Shown: one piece after another, positions 24,142-35,560 of the stretch
Layout of the letters: each line of letters opens with the position of its first letter
Numbering within the stretch: the stretch's first letter is position 1
Source: Cryptomeria japonica
Taxonomy: Eukaryota > Streptophyta > Pinopsida > Cupressales > Cupressaceae
DNA: 64,000 bases
NCBI RefSeq assembly: GCF_030272615.1
Contig: NC_081410.1
Span: 258,029,533-258,093,532 of the forward strand
Reading direction: 5' to 3'
Notes under the pieces: model-generated
The model's database searches: none
The model's input: only the letters and a program-made list of their open reading frames with translations
What the model was told of the DNA's origin: nothing
Made by a program: the position numbers and the translations under genes

Positions 24142-24530
24142 AGTAATCCTAAGGAAAACCATGAATCAACAGTAAAAAGGATTTTTCGGTACTTACAAGG
24201 CACAACAAATCTTGGATTATGGTATCCTAAAGATGAAAATTTTGATCTATATGCATACACAGATGCAAATTGGACAGGAGATGTGGATGATAGAAAAAGC
24301 ACCACTGGAGGAGCATTCTTTCTTGGAAAGAGATTAGTTTCTTGGTTAAGTAAGAAACAGAGCTGTACATCTTTATCAACAACAGAATCAGAATATGTTG
24401 CAGCAGCAACAAACTGTACACAGGTACTTTGGCTTAAGAAAATGTTGAAAGACATAAAGGTAAAATGCAAGGAACCTATTACTATATATTGTGATAACAC
24501 TGCAGCAATTGATATATCTAAGAATCTAGT
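24142..24530 (+). pseudogene. Copia RNase H, 5' part
   Basis: After the TAG the frame reads HESTVKRIFRYLQGT, then the RNase H core AYTDANWTGDVDDRKSTTGG, STTESEYVAAA and IYCDNTAAI. Catalytic Asp and Glu positions are present. It stops within AIDISKNLV, where the 4.95-kb insert begins after CTAGT. Confidence 0.93.
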
Positions 24531-24899
24531 TGTAATGCCCCGCCAGGAAACCCCTAAGGGTTTAAGTTAAAAGCACTCAATTAGAGTGTAAATTTTTAAA
24601 AATAAATAAATTAGAGCGTTAAAGCAAAGTTACAACATTAAGATAGTTGAAGTTAACTCAATTCATAATTAGACACGACATTAAAATACATTGGAGTTAT
24701 CTGTCAACTTAGATATCACAGCGGAAGGCTCAAACAATCCTAAGGAGTTTCCTAACGCGATTACATAACCTTACACCTAACTCTACTTGCGTCATTGGAT
24801 TCATTAAACTGGATATCTTATTTACGAGATATTGCATAGATCTTGATTATATAGGTGTTCAACAGCCTGACCTCTTATAATTTTAGGAAACATTCATTT

Positions 24900-26060
24900 T
24901 CTTTGGTGGTTAGGAGGCCTTTGGTAGATTATTTATTTCAGTGCACTTAAATTCATAATTTCTTTTAGAGGTCTCCAATTGGTTCCAAGCGTTTAATATA
25001 ATGAGGTTCATTCAGTAGGTTTTTAAGATAACCATCCACCCTTGACGTCATCCTTTAATGCTATAAATATGCTTAATGAGATTCATTCGTTTAGGGTTAA
25101 ACTACGATTAGTAAAGCGAGGGTTCCATCATTTGATTTTAAGGGATTCACTCACATTTGATATCCTTCTTAAATATTAAAAGCATGGTTGATAAGAGAAA
25201 TTCATTCCGTAAAGATTAACTACAGTTAATAGAATGAGATTCCCTTCGTTAGATTTCGTGCATAGCCGACTGATGAGTTAATATTCTTTTATGAAAGGTA
25301 TAATGCGAGTAGTCATAGAATTCATTAGAAGTTTTAAAATAATACTATTAGATGGCTAGAATTCATTGCGTTTAAAATGTACTTGAGCCACAAGAGTTCA
25401 TCCTTTAACTTTAAGATATAGTTAGCAAGATAATATTTAACATTTCAAGATTAAAGTATAAGTTCCAAGAGATGTTCTTTCATTAGGTTGGAATTACCAT
25501 TATCTTGTGGGATATCACCCCTTTTTTTTGTGCTAAATGAAGATAATGTGAGGGAGGTTCTTTTACTAGATTTAATGTGTCAACAACTAATTGAATCCCT
25601 TCTTTTTAGTTCATCCTTAACAATCGTAAAGAAATTCATTTGTTGGGGTTATAATTAGGGTGGACTAGTTGAGTTTCACCAATTATCAAGTTAAATTTCG
25701 GTAAGGTTGCTTTGATAAGATTAAACGTAAATGACCAAACAACTATATCCAATATAATGAAACATAATTAACATGACGTTTCCCATTCTAGTTCAGTCTT
25801 AGCAAACATGAGGGATTCCTTTTATAAAGATTAACATATGGGTTTTCTAGTTGGGTTCACCCGGTTATAGAAGTAATCTGGTGAGGGTTATTGATTATAA
25901 TTACAACATAAATTACTAAGTATATTCATTCAATATACAACATGAATACTTGATTGAGTCCACACGATTTTCAAATTAATCCGGTGAGGATTATTGTTAA
26001 GATTAAAACGTGAAATAACTTTACAGATTTATCCAATGTAATGAAAAATAATTGACATGG
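24900..26060. repeat. Degenerate array of 50-60 nt units with GATTCATTC core
   Basis: Phrases such as GAGATTCATTCG, GAAATTCATTCC, GAATTCATTGCG and GGATTCCTTTTA, each followed by a TTAGATTTAA or AAGATTAAC-like spacer, recur through the first third of the insert. Units are diverged; the period is judged by eye. Confidence 0.45.
25043..25080 (+). promoter_or_regulatory. Putative LTR core promoter: TGACGTCA plus TATA box
   Basis: The perfect palindrome TGACGTCA (25,043-25,050), a bZIP-type site, lies about 20 bp before CTATAAATAT (25,071-25,080). Spacing and sequence suit a plant promoter. If used, transcription starts about 570 bp into the LTR, leaving a very long transcribed R-U5. Confidence 0.5.
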
Positions 26061-27351
26061 CGTGATTCATTTTCTAAGGTAAAAAGATAGATGTTTATAC
26101 GATGTCCATCTTCTAGATTTCAATCTACGATTTTGTGACATGTATTTTAACTTTGCTTTCCCTTTTACATTCAATCCATTAACATACTTATTAACAAATT
26201 AATCCAGTGTAGTAATTCTAACTAGATTTCTTCCACCATTACAATTTAAATTAACATTATCAAATTACTTTTTTTTTTTTTTACAACTTTAATTACAATA
26301 TTTTAAATACTTTGCCATAATCGTAGCTCACAATGTTTACGAAGTTAAATAACTACATTTATCCAGATGTTTAATATTATGCACTTAAATTTGAATTCGT
26401 TAAATTTCCATCATACACTCATGCAAGAATACAACCATTCGTGATAATTTAAAACATAAAACCAAGTACACTATAAACATCGCATAACACAGGAATGATC
26501 TCGGAGTTCACCCCGGATGGGCTACATCTCCGGGTCTGCTCAACTGCAAGACCCCTTTGGTATTTAATATAGTTAAGGTTACATATTTACATGTCTTTAC
26601 AACTTTGCCCTTTAGGCGAACACATACACTATTCAACATCTACCCCGATTGATCATTACATAGTTATCCCTTTAAAAAAACGGGTCAAATTGATTTATAA
26701 CCAAAAGAAGACAACAAACCTAGATTCTATTGCTTGACGGTAGCCTAACTAAGGGGTTTAACCGACTTATAACCAACCACTATCATAACAAGTCTTGCCA
26801 TACCATAACCAAATTCTATTATAGAAATTTAAACCTACATAAGCAAGTCCGGAAGAGGTGTTCGTTTACCATATCTGTCTAACCATTAATGCCAAACAAG
26901 TTTAGAGATTTGATAATTTAACTTTTATTCAAAAATTCGTATGAGTCCACCATGACTATTTAGTCCATGTAAAAAAATAAGTGTTAACTTGAGTATGCTG
27001 AAACCAATATGAAATTTAAAAGAAAACTTGTATTCAAGTATGGATTTACTAATGCTGATTCCCTAAAGTCCAATATATTAATTTATAATCCAAGATTAAT
27101 AGTATAAGTAACTGAATTTAAAATTGAATAATAACAAAGAACTAAATGTAAATCCCCTTATACTAACCTTGAATTCACTTGCTAATATGATTCTTCTCTA
27201 TTTTTTTATTTATTTTTATATCTTATAAGCATATATTCATTTATTTATTTTTAAAACAATTATATAAAATAAATAAAAATAAATAAATAATTTAAAAATG
27301 AAATACGATAAACCTTTTTTTTTTAAATTTAAAAAGAACAAAATAAGGAGT

Positions 27352-27388
27352 GGGAGGGTACCCACGTGGACACCCACGTGGGCCCTCC
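27352..27388. promoter_or_regulatory. Near-palindrome with two G-boxes
   Basis: GGGAGGGTACCCACGTGG, ACA, CCCACGTGGGCCCTCCC: a long near-perfect inverted repeat with the bZIP/bHLH G-box core CACGTG in each arm. Directly upstream of the GCTACC palindrome cluster. Confidence 0.6.
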
Positions 27389-27402
27389 CCCCTGGCAGCC
27401 TA

Positions 27403-27530
27403 GCTACCATTGGTAGCGCTGCTACCAAATGGTAGCAGGCCGCTACCTTTGGTAGCGCTGCTACCATTTGGTAGCAGTCCGCTACCTCTGGTAGCGCTGC
27501 TACCATCTGGTAGCAGTAGCTACCAGTGGG
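27403..27530. repeat. Cluster of tandem hairpins built on GCTACC/GGTAGC
   Basis: Three repeats of about 42 bp, each with two hairpins, of the type GCTACC(WY)TGGTAGC then CTGCTACCA(NN)TGGTAGCAG, plus a partial fourth. The stems are nearly invariant, while the loops vary (AAA, TTT, TCT). Confidence 0.85.
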
Positions 27531-27531
27531 C

Positions 27532-29460
27532 ATGGGGGTGCAATAACCTTTTTTTTATATATTTTTTTTTTATTTTGTTTTATTTTATTTAAAAAAAAAC
27601 AAATCTCTGGTAAAATACAATACCAGATCCAAATTATTTTATCATTCCAAACCCAGACCAAAACTGCCTGAGTGCAGTCCACAATTTGCTAATGAATATT
27701 TATAGATAATTTTTTTTAAAACAAGGAAAACAATGTATGTAAATAATACAAATAAAATGTATGATTATCTCACCAAAACACAGTCTGAAAACACAAATTT
27801 AAAGTATTTTCCAGCAACCCCATTTTGAAAAAAAAACAAACACACTCACAACCATTTCTCCCTTTCTTTTTTTTCTTTTCTCTCTTTTTCATTCTCAGAA
27901 TATTATGGATTTCAAAAGAGGGCAAAATAGAAGAGTCTTTGAAAAATAACCAAGCCTTCAACCAACTGAAAACTAAATCTTAATAAACACTCATGGGTAG
28001 CAATCCTCTCTATTTTTCCAGCATTTCATGGAGGGCATAACAATAAACAAAAGGGGAGATTAAAATTTCTTACCTCCAAACGCTTTCCAGGAAGAGATTT
28101 TGATGAAGATGAGCTCCCAAATCAGCTACTCTCATTCCTCATCCCTCTCCAAAATCCCCAATCTCCCTTGCAAGAACCATGTTTTCCCAAAAAAAAGACC
28201 AAAGGCCAAGAAGCCCCCCTAAATGCTTACCAAACAAGATTAAAAAGAAAACCCTAATTTTTGCCCTAATTTCAATTTTGAAATTAGGTATTTATTTTTA
28301 AAATAAAATGATTGAAAGTCCCAAATGGAAGTCATTCATTACCTTTATTTATTAATCGTATATGTTTTCCCCTATTAAAATTAAAATGCTTCTTTTTCTT
28401 ATTGAGTTTTAAATTTTAATTTCTTAATATCGATTTAGGCCTACATTTATATTTTGGGACTACTTACCGGGTAAGGCGTTTTGATTAAATTTTAATTTTC
28501 TAAAAATCAATCTTTTTATACTATATCAACTATACAAGTAAAAAGGAAATAATTTCGTTTAAATAATAATAATTTATCCCTTTTCTTCCAAAATGCGAAA
28601 ATGAGTAATTTATTTCCATCTCCCAAACGACTTAAAAAATTTTCCTTCTAAAATGCATAATTTATTAAAATCGTAGTTATTAAAATTAACTATTAAATTA
28701 ACTCGCTTCAACAAAATAAAGCGACATTTTTAAATAAATGGCTAATCTAATGCAAGAGTTTAATTTATTCTAATTTCTCAACTACAATTGCGTAAATGTT
28801 ACAAATGCGTAAATGAGCACGCTAATCCAAGTTAAAGACCTTACGCTTACTACATTAATAATTTAAAGCAATCTCTTAAATTAATGATTTATCATACAAA
28901 GGAAGCTACCCATTTAAATTTCTAAATTGCTATTGTTCTCGTCTACTCATAAATTTTGAATTTAATACTTAGGACAACAAACCTCACTTACCTCGCGCAA
29001 GGCACGCAAATCGAGGAAGTCCTCCAAGTCTCTCGACATGCATCCCAATGAAATGCAAGCCCCACGAATCCACACACGATGCTCACCTAACCATGGCTAA
29101 GGCAAGACGAGAGTTATATGACCACTAAATCCGAATTCAAAAGATGAAGGAGCATACTCAACCTTGCAAATTCCAAAGAGATGAACCTTGCCCTAAGCGG
29201 TGTTGTACCTGCAAATCTCCTGCACCCATGAATTCATACAAGCATGCATATACAAATACATATTCAATGAAGACGTTAGCTCAAGATTTATCACAAGGGT
29301 TAGGAACAATTACATTTACACGAGAATCGATGCAAAAGCACAATAATATGTATGCTCAGTTTATTTATATTATCTAAACTACACATTGCATATCGGTTAA
29401 TCTACCATTCGAGAATGCCACATAGGAAGTCAATCAAGGTTAAACGGGTTTTAAAAGTCC
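27532..29460. other. Rest of the solo-LTR-like insert, no gene recognised
   Basis: AT-rich with homopolymer runs, then ordinary low-complexity sequence. No ORF with recognisable domain and no RNA gene. Confidence 0.5.
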
Positions 29461-29486
29461 GACTAGGGTATGGGCATTACACTAGT

Positions 29487-29682
29487 ATTACATTCTAAAA
29501 CAAAACATGTTTCTATCAAACTGAATTTTCTAAGGGAAAAAGTTGAAGAAAAGGAGATAAAACTGGTTTATGTGAATACTAAAGAACAACTTGCAGATAT
29601 TTTCACAAAACCTTTGCCTACAGAAACTTTTGAGTATCTCAGAGATCAGCTTGGAGTCATACCTCCACCGGTAGAGACTTAG
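29487..29682 (+). pseudogene. Copia RNase H, 3' part and polyprotein end
   Basis: Resumes where 24,530 stopped: LHSKTKHVSIKLNFLREKVE, then LVYVNTKEQLADIFTKPLP, the conserved end of copia RNase H. Terminates at 29,680-29,682. Together with 20,585-24,530 it accounts for the whole gag-pol. Confidence 0.93.
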
Positions 29683-30035
29683 ACAATTGATGATTGTCAT
29701 CAACCGGCAGAATTAAATGGACAAATCTTTTATTCCAGTATTTGATGAGGAAGCTACTTCTCAGGGGGAGTAGTTGGTATTTTTGTATGGACTTACATTT
29801 TATAGCTTTGGCATTTGATGTCAAAGAGGGAGAGATATATGGAAAACCACATTATCAATTGAGGAGAGATATCTATGGTGAAAATTGGTACAAGATAACA
29901 TAAAATAACTCATGTTGCTTCCAGGGGGAGAGATTGTCACTTTGAAGAGATTGTTGGTTTTACACTTGGCATTTCTGTTTTGGCACTTTGATGGTTTTTC
30001 CATCTTGTGTTGCCATCAATGCCAAAGGGGGAGAT
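29683..30035 (+). promoter_or_regulatory. Copia 3' untranslated region with several polypurine tracts
   Basis: Four purine tracts (AGGGGGAG near 29,763, AAAGAGGGAGAG near 29,824, AGGGGGAGAG near 29,923 and AAAGGGGGAGA at 30,024) precede the 3' LTR; the last abuts it and is the likely plus-strand primer. Multiple tracts are a known feature of the Sirevirus lineage, a hint rather than an assignment. Confidence 0.6.
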
Positions 30036-31090
30036 TGTTGGTATTTTGGTATGGTTGTGTCATTGATGTCAACACCTACTAAATACACCTACTTTGGAGA
30101 TCCAGCAACACTCACCGGCAAACAGTAAACTGTGCAACAGTTACCGGTATATTATTAACCGGTAGGATATAATGTTCACCAGTACCTGCAATGACATGGA
30201 AGACACTTGGTAATGTCTAAGACATCATGTGGACACTTTATTTTGAAGTAATAATCATTGGTATATTCTTATTTGCATATTTTCTTTTACCGGCAAATAG
30301 GTCCAGGTTATCTAGGGTTACACCGATAGGTTTATCTTTTCCAGATCAGCATGGCACGCTATGGAGATGATTTATTATTGTTGTAAATGCATTAAGTCGA
30401 CATGTTCAATCGGTTATTGCATCAGATATTGTATTGTTTGTAAAATGTTTTTATTGTAATATCTTGTAGAGCTGACCTACTAAAATTGGTCTTGGGGTAT
30501 GATATAAATGTAAGATCTTATTTGTAAGATCAAGTGTGGAATGCGAAAAAGATTTAAGAAAAGGTATATGTGAGATAAAGTAGAGGCATACACAAAGACA
30601 TCATTTGAAGGTGAAGTTAGGTTTTTGTAGAAGCATATCAGCATTACACCGGTACTGAATCTAGCATATGAAGATGCTATTTTGTGCAGTACATTCTTAT
30701 TGGATTTAACCATCCAACTATAGTCAGTGTGACTCCCATTTGTGATTGAGCAGTGAGCTCTAGGCTGTTGGCCTTTCTGCATGTGCAGACCCCTCTTGTA
30801 CACTTACTATCTGTAGTAGTATCATCTGATTGTGGGTAAGGTTTCCGATCGTGGTTTTTCCCCTTATAGGGTTTCCACGTACAAATATTGGTGTCATGTG
30901 TTGTGAATGACTTTGTGCTTATGTTTCATGCATTAATTCTTACCGGTATAGCAATTTACTATCAACACTGTCTACCGACATACTTAACTGATTTACCGGT
31001 ATTAAGCATTTAGTTGGTTAATAAGTTTTTCATTTGAATTTATTAGAAAACTGATTCACCCCCCCCTCTCAGTTGTCTCCAGGACCTACA
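30036..31090 (+). repeat. 3' LTR of the copia element
   Basis: 1,055 bp, TGTTGGTATTTTGG to GGACCTACA, followed by TSD TAGAT. Better preserved than the 5' LTR at ACCGGT sites. Confidence 0.95.
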
Positions 31091-33575
31091 TAGATTTGGA
31101 GTAAGTAACTTGCTCATAATAAGTATCTAGGGCTGAAATAGCTTGACCTGCAAATGCTACACTAGGAGAGATGACATAGGGGAAATGGGAAACAGGGTCG
31201 CCGAAAGTGGTTTGAATTGGCTGTGCTAGCGTGGTTGGGGAGAACAATGGTACAAAGGGAGAGGCTCTTGAAAAATATGGATCAATGAATGTTGTACTGA
31301 CATTTGGGGGAGGATTGGACAGTCCGAAACCAAGACTATGCAAAACAACGACCATAGCAGAAATCTGTGGGAAAAATGTTGTAGGAATACGACATCAGGG
31401 GCAGGGAGCGAAGAAGCGGTTTGCAATGACGCAACTTGGGGCTCAACCGACATTCTGGTGGGGGATAATGTAAGAACAATAGGGACCTAAGCAAACATCG
31501 ATGCAACTTGGGGTGTTGAGGAAACCACAGATTGAGCAGAGAGGAAGGGAAGAGTAGAGCAAACCTCAATCATGGAAGTCACCAGTTGCTAAGGGGCTGG
31601 AGGAACCACAGGGACTCGAGAAGATGGACCCTTCTTTGCTAAACCCAATTATTGTTTCTTCTTAAAAGGGGAATTAGGTGTCTGCTTTTCAGCCGATCTC
31701 TTAGCGGATTGGGAACGGGGCCTCCGAATTGAGCTAATGAGAGGAACTGAAATGTTAGCTTCGGTACCTTGCTCTTCTACATTTATAACCTCTACCTCCT
31801 TAGGTCGGGCCTCCTCGAGAGATGAGTCATCACGTGGGGACTCATAACTTGTCTCTTCTTCTAATTTGTTGTGATTACGCCATTCTTCCTCGAAACCTCA
31901 TCAAAAGGAGCATTCCCCAGATTAGCCCTAGGCTGATTAGTCTCTTGGCGGTAGATCCAGAAATCGTCCCTCTTCTTCCTCGACCAAAAATATTTTTTCA
32001 TGGATTGAAATATGTTCTAAAGAATAGGCTTAGCCGGATCATTCATTTGAAAGATAGGATAAAAAGCCAACCATGGGGGCGCACAATGACAGGAAATTCA
32101 CTAGGACCCACATAAAGTATTGGGTCATTCACCAGTGGGCAGATGCATCCCTCCCATGAGCTACGCGACAAATGTTTAATAGCATTTTTCCTGTGTTTAC
32201 TAGATAGACAGTCGTCTGGGTCATAGCTCCATACATAATCAAATGCTACCAAGCCTAGTTGCACTAGCTTGGAGATCAGGATCCTCTCAATGATGCTTCT
32301 CCACTCAAGAATGATGGGGCCAATAACTTTGTGGTCCTTAGTTATGGAGGTATCGTGTTTCCCGAACCCTATAGCTTTTTCAACCTCCACCAGCTTCCGA
32401 AACATCTTGAGAGCCAGGTTTCTCTCAGTAACATAGGTAGGAAGGCAAAAGGGCTCCTCAGAGAAGCCATGCACTCAGACAAAAGATAAATCCTTACCCA
32501 AGAATCAGTCGCAGCGGGGGCGCTCATTACTCATCCAATTTATTTGGATTTGAGAAAAACGAGCAAGAGGCTCCTTAGGGATGACACCAAAAATGCGAAG
32601 GACGGGAGCCAGGAAACAGTTTGAAAACTGGTATACATCATAAGTGGCTAATAGTACGAGGGTCTAGGCAGACACAGGCATTCTGTTTCCTAACTCATCA
32701 TGAGTAGCCAATTGTATGAATTGACTAAAGAAAATGACATTTTGGTGTACGAATAAATGAACTAGGAATGAGGCAAATCTAAACCACCATGATTGCTCAA
32801 ATTCGACCAACTGCTTCACTATTTCTCTAGCTATCAACACATAGAAGTCAAAATGGAATGGCTCCTTCTGCTTTTAACATTTGAACAAGAAACCCATCTT
32901 AGGAGTGGTGATCTCTCGGTGATTGTCATGACCGCATAGGAATGCAATGGTAGAGGCGATATCTTTGAGATCATCTTTCCTTAAATCACTATAGGGGATA
33001 GAAAGCTTTGGAGGCTCGACCACCGAACTCTAGTTTAGATTAGCATGACAAAATGGAACAATGTCTCGCCTAGAGTGCCAATAGTCTTCCATAGCGTCTT
33101 TATCAAACACCTCTGTGCTATTAATTATAGGACAATACAACATGTCTCGAATAGCTTCTAGGATTATGACGACCTGCAGAGAGGAGCCTTGTATCGAAAG
33201 AGAGTCTGGCATGAACTTGGTTGTGCATGCAATGACAAATTTTGGATAATGTGGAACCATAGGGACCACGAATTGAGGAGTGTCAGAATTCTAGAATTTG
33301 AACATCGTAGACTACGACTCGTTTATGTGATTTAGCATTCTTCCACACACAACCTCCCTGAGAGCTCTTGTCTGTTTGCGCAGTTCGGGCTCAATGACCT
33401 CTTCTAATGAATCAATCATTGCCATGTAATCACAAGTGATTGTCTTTGATTTGGGTTTGGTTCTGGGATATTCTGGCTTGGGGAGCATAGCATGGGACGC
33501 GTATGAAATTTCCCCATATATGTCCACCCACATTTCACCCTAGAAAAGATTTGAGGTTGTTGCTTCCATTTCCAT
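31091..33575 (-). pseudogene. N-terminal part of a large unrecognised ORF, split by the copia
   Basis: Minus strand, starting MEMEATTSNLF at 33,575. Mostly one frame down to about 32,040, with a globular, hydrophobic-rich sequence (for example HYPKFVIACTTKFMPDSLSI, YWHSRRDIVPFCHANLN, SEEPFCLPTYVTERNLALK, AFDYVWSYDPDDC). Stops inside are single codons explainable by one C-to-T change. From 32,040 to 31,360 a Ser/Pro/Lys-rich linker shifts frame more than once. The frame then resumes to the copia border and continues at 19,453. Full length would be roughly 1,300 residues: globular N-half, linker, coiled-coil C-half. No family recognised. Probably a retroelement ORF. Confidence 0.6.
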
Positions 33576-33782
33576 TTTTTGCAGGCGATCTTTTTTTGAC
33601 ACTTTTGAAAGGCTTTGGCGCTGGAAATGCAAATTGAAAATATGACATGCACTTTTGAAGCTCTCTTCCTTAAATGTATCGCAAGGCTAGATTTGTGCAC
33701 AAAAAAGAGGCATTTATGATAGGCATCTACCAACACGTATGCCACTTGATTTTCCAAGCAACATTAATGCTAATATGGGAAA

Positions 33783-34926
33783 TGCCTGTGTGAAAAAGTG
33801 AAATAAGTTTATAAGATGCAAGACACAACACTTCAATCAAGTCATTACATGTATGGTTAGACAGATATAAGCATGAATAATAAAACCATAACAAATCGAC
33901 CAATTGCCTTCTAAAAGATGCGAGTATAAGATTGCTCTCAGATTTGTATAAGCAATACCAGTGACTAGACTACAACAAGATGAAGGATTTAATCTATATG
34001 AGTATGTGATTAAGCTAAATGGATGCAATATGGATGAAAGATTCAAGTAATATGAGTTCAAGCAATAATGGAATAAACTAAATATGCAAAAAGCTAAACT
34101 AAGATGCAATAATCTCAAAAAGAAAGCACAATATATTCAATGACTCCAAAGCGAAAAGTGTATAATAATAAATCTCCAGGGTGGTCTGAATGAGAGCTGA
34201 AGGCTGAATTTATAGAGAATCACAAGAGAGATCAAGAAAAAGCACAATTTAAGATTAATTGAAATAATTGAGAAATCAGATTCAATTAACCTTGAGATAG
34301 ATTCCAATTATAGTTTAATTGAAATGCATTCAGATTATAAGTTCGAGTTGCATTGGTGATAGAATTAATTAATTCCATGCACTTGAGATAAAAATAGGTA
34401 ATTCTTTGGTTTATTCAAGAAAATAGTCTTTTCAATGCAACTGAACTTCTTTTTCTCAAAAGCTTTGAGTTCCAATTTTAGAGAATGATTAAATTCATTT
34501 TAATTGCTTTTTTGATTTCAAGTTATATCAATTTAGAAGAAGAAATCATATCTCAAGATTGATTTCTCTCAATTCAATTCTTTTATTTTATTTTCAATTT
34601 AACTCTTGCTTTGTGATTAATTCCTCTTTTGTGATAAAATAATTCTTTTTTGCATGATTAAATGGAAAATTTATTAATTAATTAAATATGCTAGGATATT
34701 TAATAAATTAAAATAGGATAATTGATCAATATGATTTTCTTGGAATAATTTAATTAATTAAATAGATATTTAATTAATATTGAGTAATTGACTTGCCATG
34801 TAACATTTGATGATTGAAGAATTAATAATGTGCTCAAGATTGATTTAATTGCCTTTGGTTAGGACCTTGGTGATGTTGTCGAAATTAGGGGCCAATGGTT
34901 TAGATGACCATTTTTAGGGTATTACA
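33783..34926 (-). repeat. 3' LTR of the Tat element (left side)
   Basis: 1,144 bp. On the minus strand it begins TGTAATACCC and ends CACAGGCA. Very AT-rich around 34,560-34,790. Confidence 0.92.
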
Positions 34927-34973
34927 TTTGCCCCTCTTTGAATTAATATGCGAGCAGCGCATTGGTTCAAAGA
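34927..34973 (-). promoter_or_regulatory. Polypurine tract and adjoining hairpin
   Basis: Minus strand AAAGAGGGGCAAA (34,939-34,927) touches the LTR. Arms TCTTTGAATTAATATGCG (34,935-34,952) and CGCATTGGTTCAAAGA (34,958-34,973) form a stem with small mismatches whose end overlaps the tract, the same layout as at 15,255-15,298. Confidence 0.75.
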
Positions 34974-34989
34974 ATAGTTGATGTCTAGG

Positions 34990-35560
34990 AGATACTAGTT
35001 CCGAACTTGATTGATCACGAACTAGATGAAGAGCAAGGTGTTTAGTTTGATTTGAAGCGATGAAGCTAAACATAGTTGATTAAAGCAAAACCGATCCCGA
35101 ACTTGATTGAACTAGGAACGATAGAGAGAAAAGATACCGAACTTGAACTTGATTGATCAAGAAGTGGATCTTACTGATCTAGAACTTGATTGAACTAGAC
35201 ACAATAAGCGAAGATAAAATTGGTCTTGAACTTGATGGATCAAGACACGATGAGCGAAGATAAGCTCTCCAGCTTGATTTGAAGCGATGAAAGTGAACAC
35301 CTGCTTAGATTGAGCGTGTGATCAAAGATACTCTTTAAAGTTTCGATTAAGTTTAAACAAATAATCAGCTTGATGAAAAATGATGAAACTGATTAACATT
35401 AAGAAATTGATTCAGATGAAGGCAAACATTAGCTTGGTTTGAAGTGATGAAATTGATATGCCCCTTAGCAATAAGAATTTGATTCAGATGATCGAGAGAT
35501 CTCAACTTGATATGAAGCGATGAAGTTTAGATGCCCCTTAGCAATAAGAATTTGTTTGAT
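34990..35560. repeat. Degenerate AACTTGATTGATCAAG / TTGAAGCGATGAA repeats
   Basis: Variants of GAACTTGATTGA(T/A)..AAG and of CTTGATTTGAAGCGATGAA alternate about every 40-60 nt for over 500 bp. Some are palindromic (CTTGATTGATCAAG). This is non-coding sequence next to the 3' LTR. Confidence 0.55.

Larger units (their letters stand above)
24526..29486 (+). mobile_element. Solo-LTR-like insert of 4.95 kb
   Basis: 24,531-29,481 lies between perfect CTAGT duplications (24,526-24,530 and 29,482-29,486). It begins TGTAATGCCC and ends GGGCATTACA, a perfect 10-bp terminal inverted repeat. No coding region, primer site, polypurine tract or internal long direct repeat was found, so it reads as a single very long LTR left by LTR-LTR recombination. 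TGTAAYRCCC-type ends recall Tekay/Del chromovirus LTRs. A non-autonomous DNA element with short TIRs is the alternative. Confidence 0.8.
19454..31095 (+). mobile_element. Ty1/copia retrotransposon, complete but broken, with nested insert
   Basis: LTRs at 19,459-20,527 and 30,036-31,090, flanked by TAGAT duplications (19,454-19,458 and 31,091-31,095). A Met-tRNA primer site follows the 5' LTR and a polypurine tract precedes the 3' LTR. Domain order gag, protease, integrase, RT, RNase H marks Ty1/copia. A 4.95-kb insert splits RNase H; without it the element is about 6.7 kb. By eye the LTRs differ by about 7% over their first 250 nt, so the insertion is not recent. It sits in the minus-strand ORF described at 17,841 and 31,091. 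Confidence 0.95.

Noticed and set aside
27403-27530. CRISPR-like array at the palindrome cluster
   Set aside because: Units are self-complementary hairpins without unique spacers, in a plant retroelement LTR.
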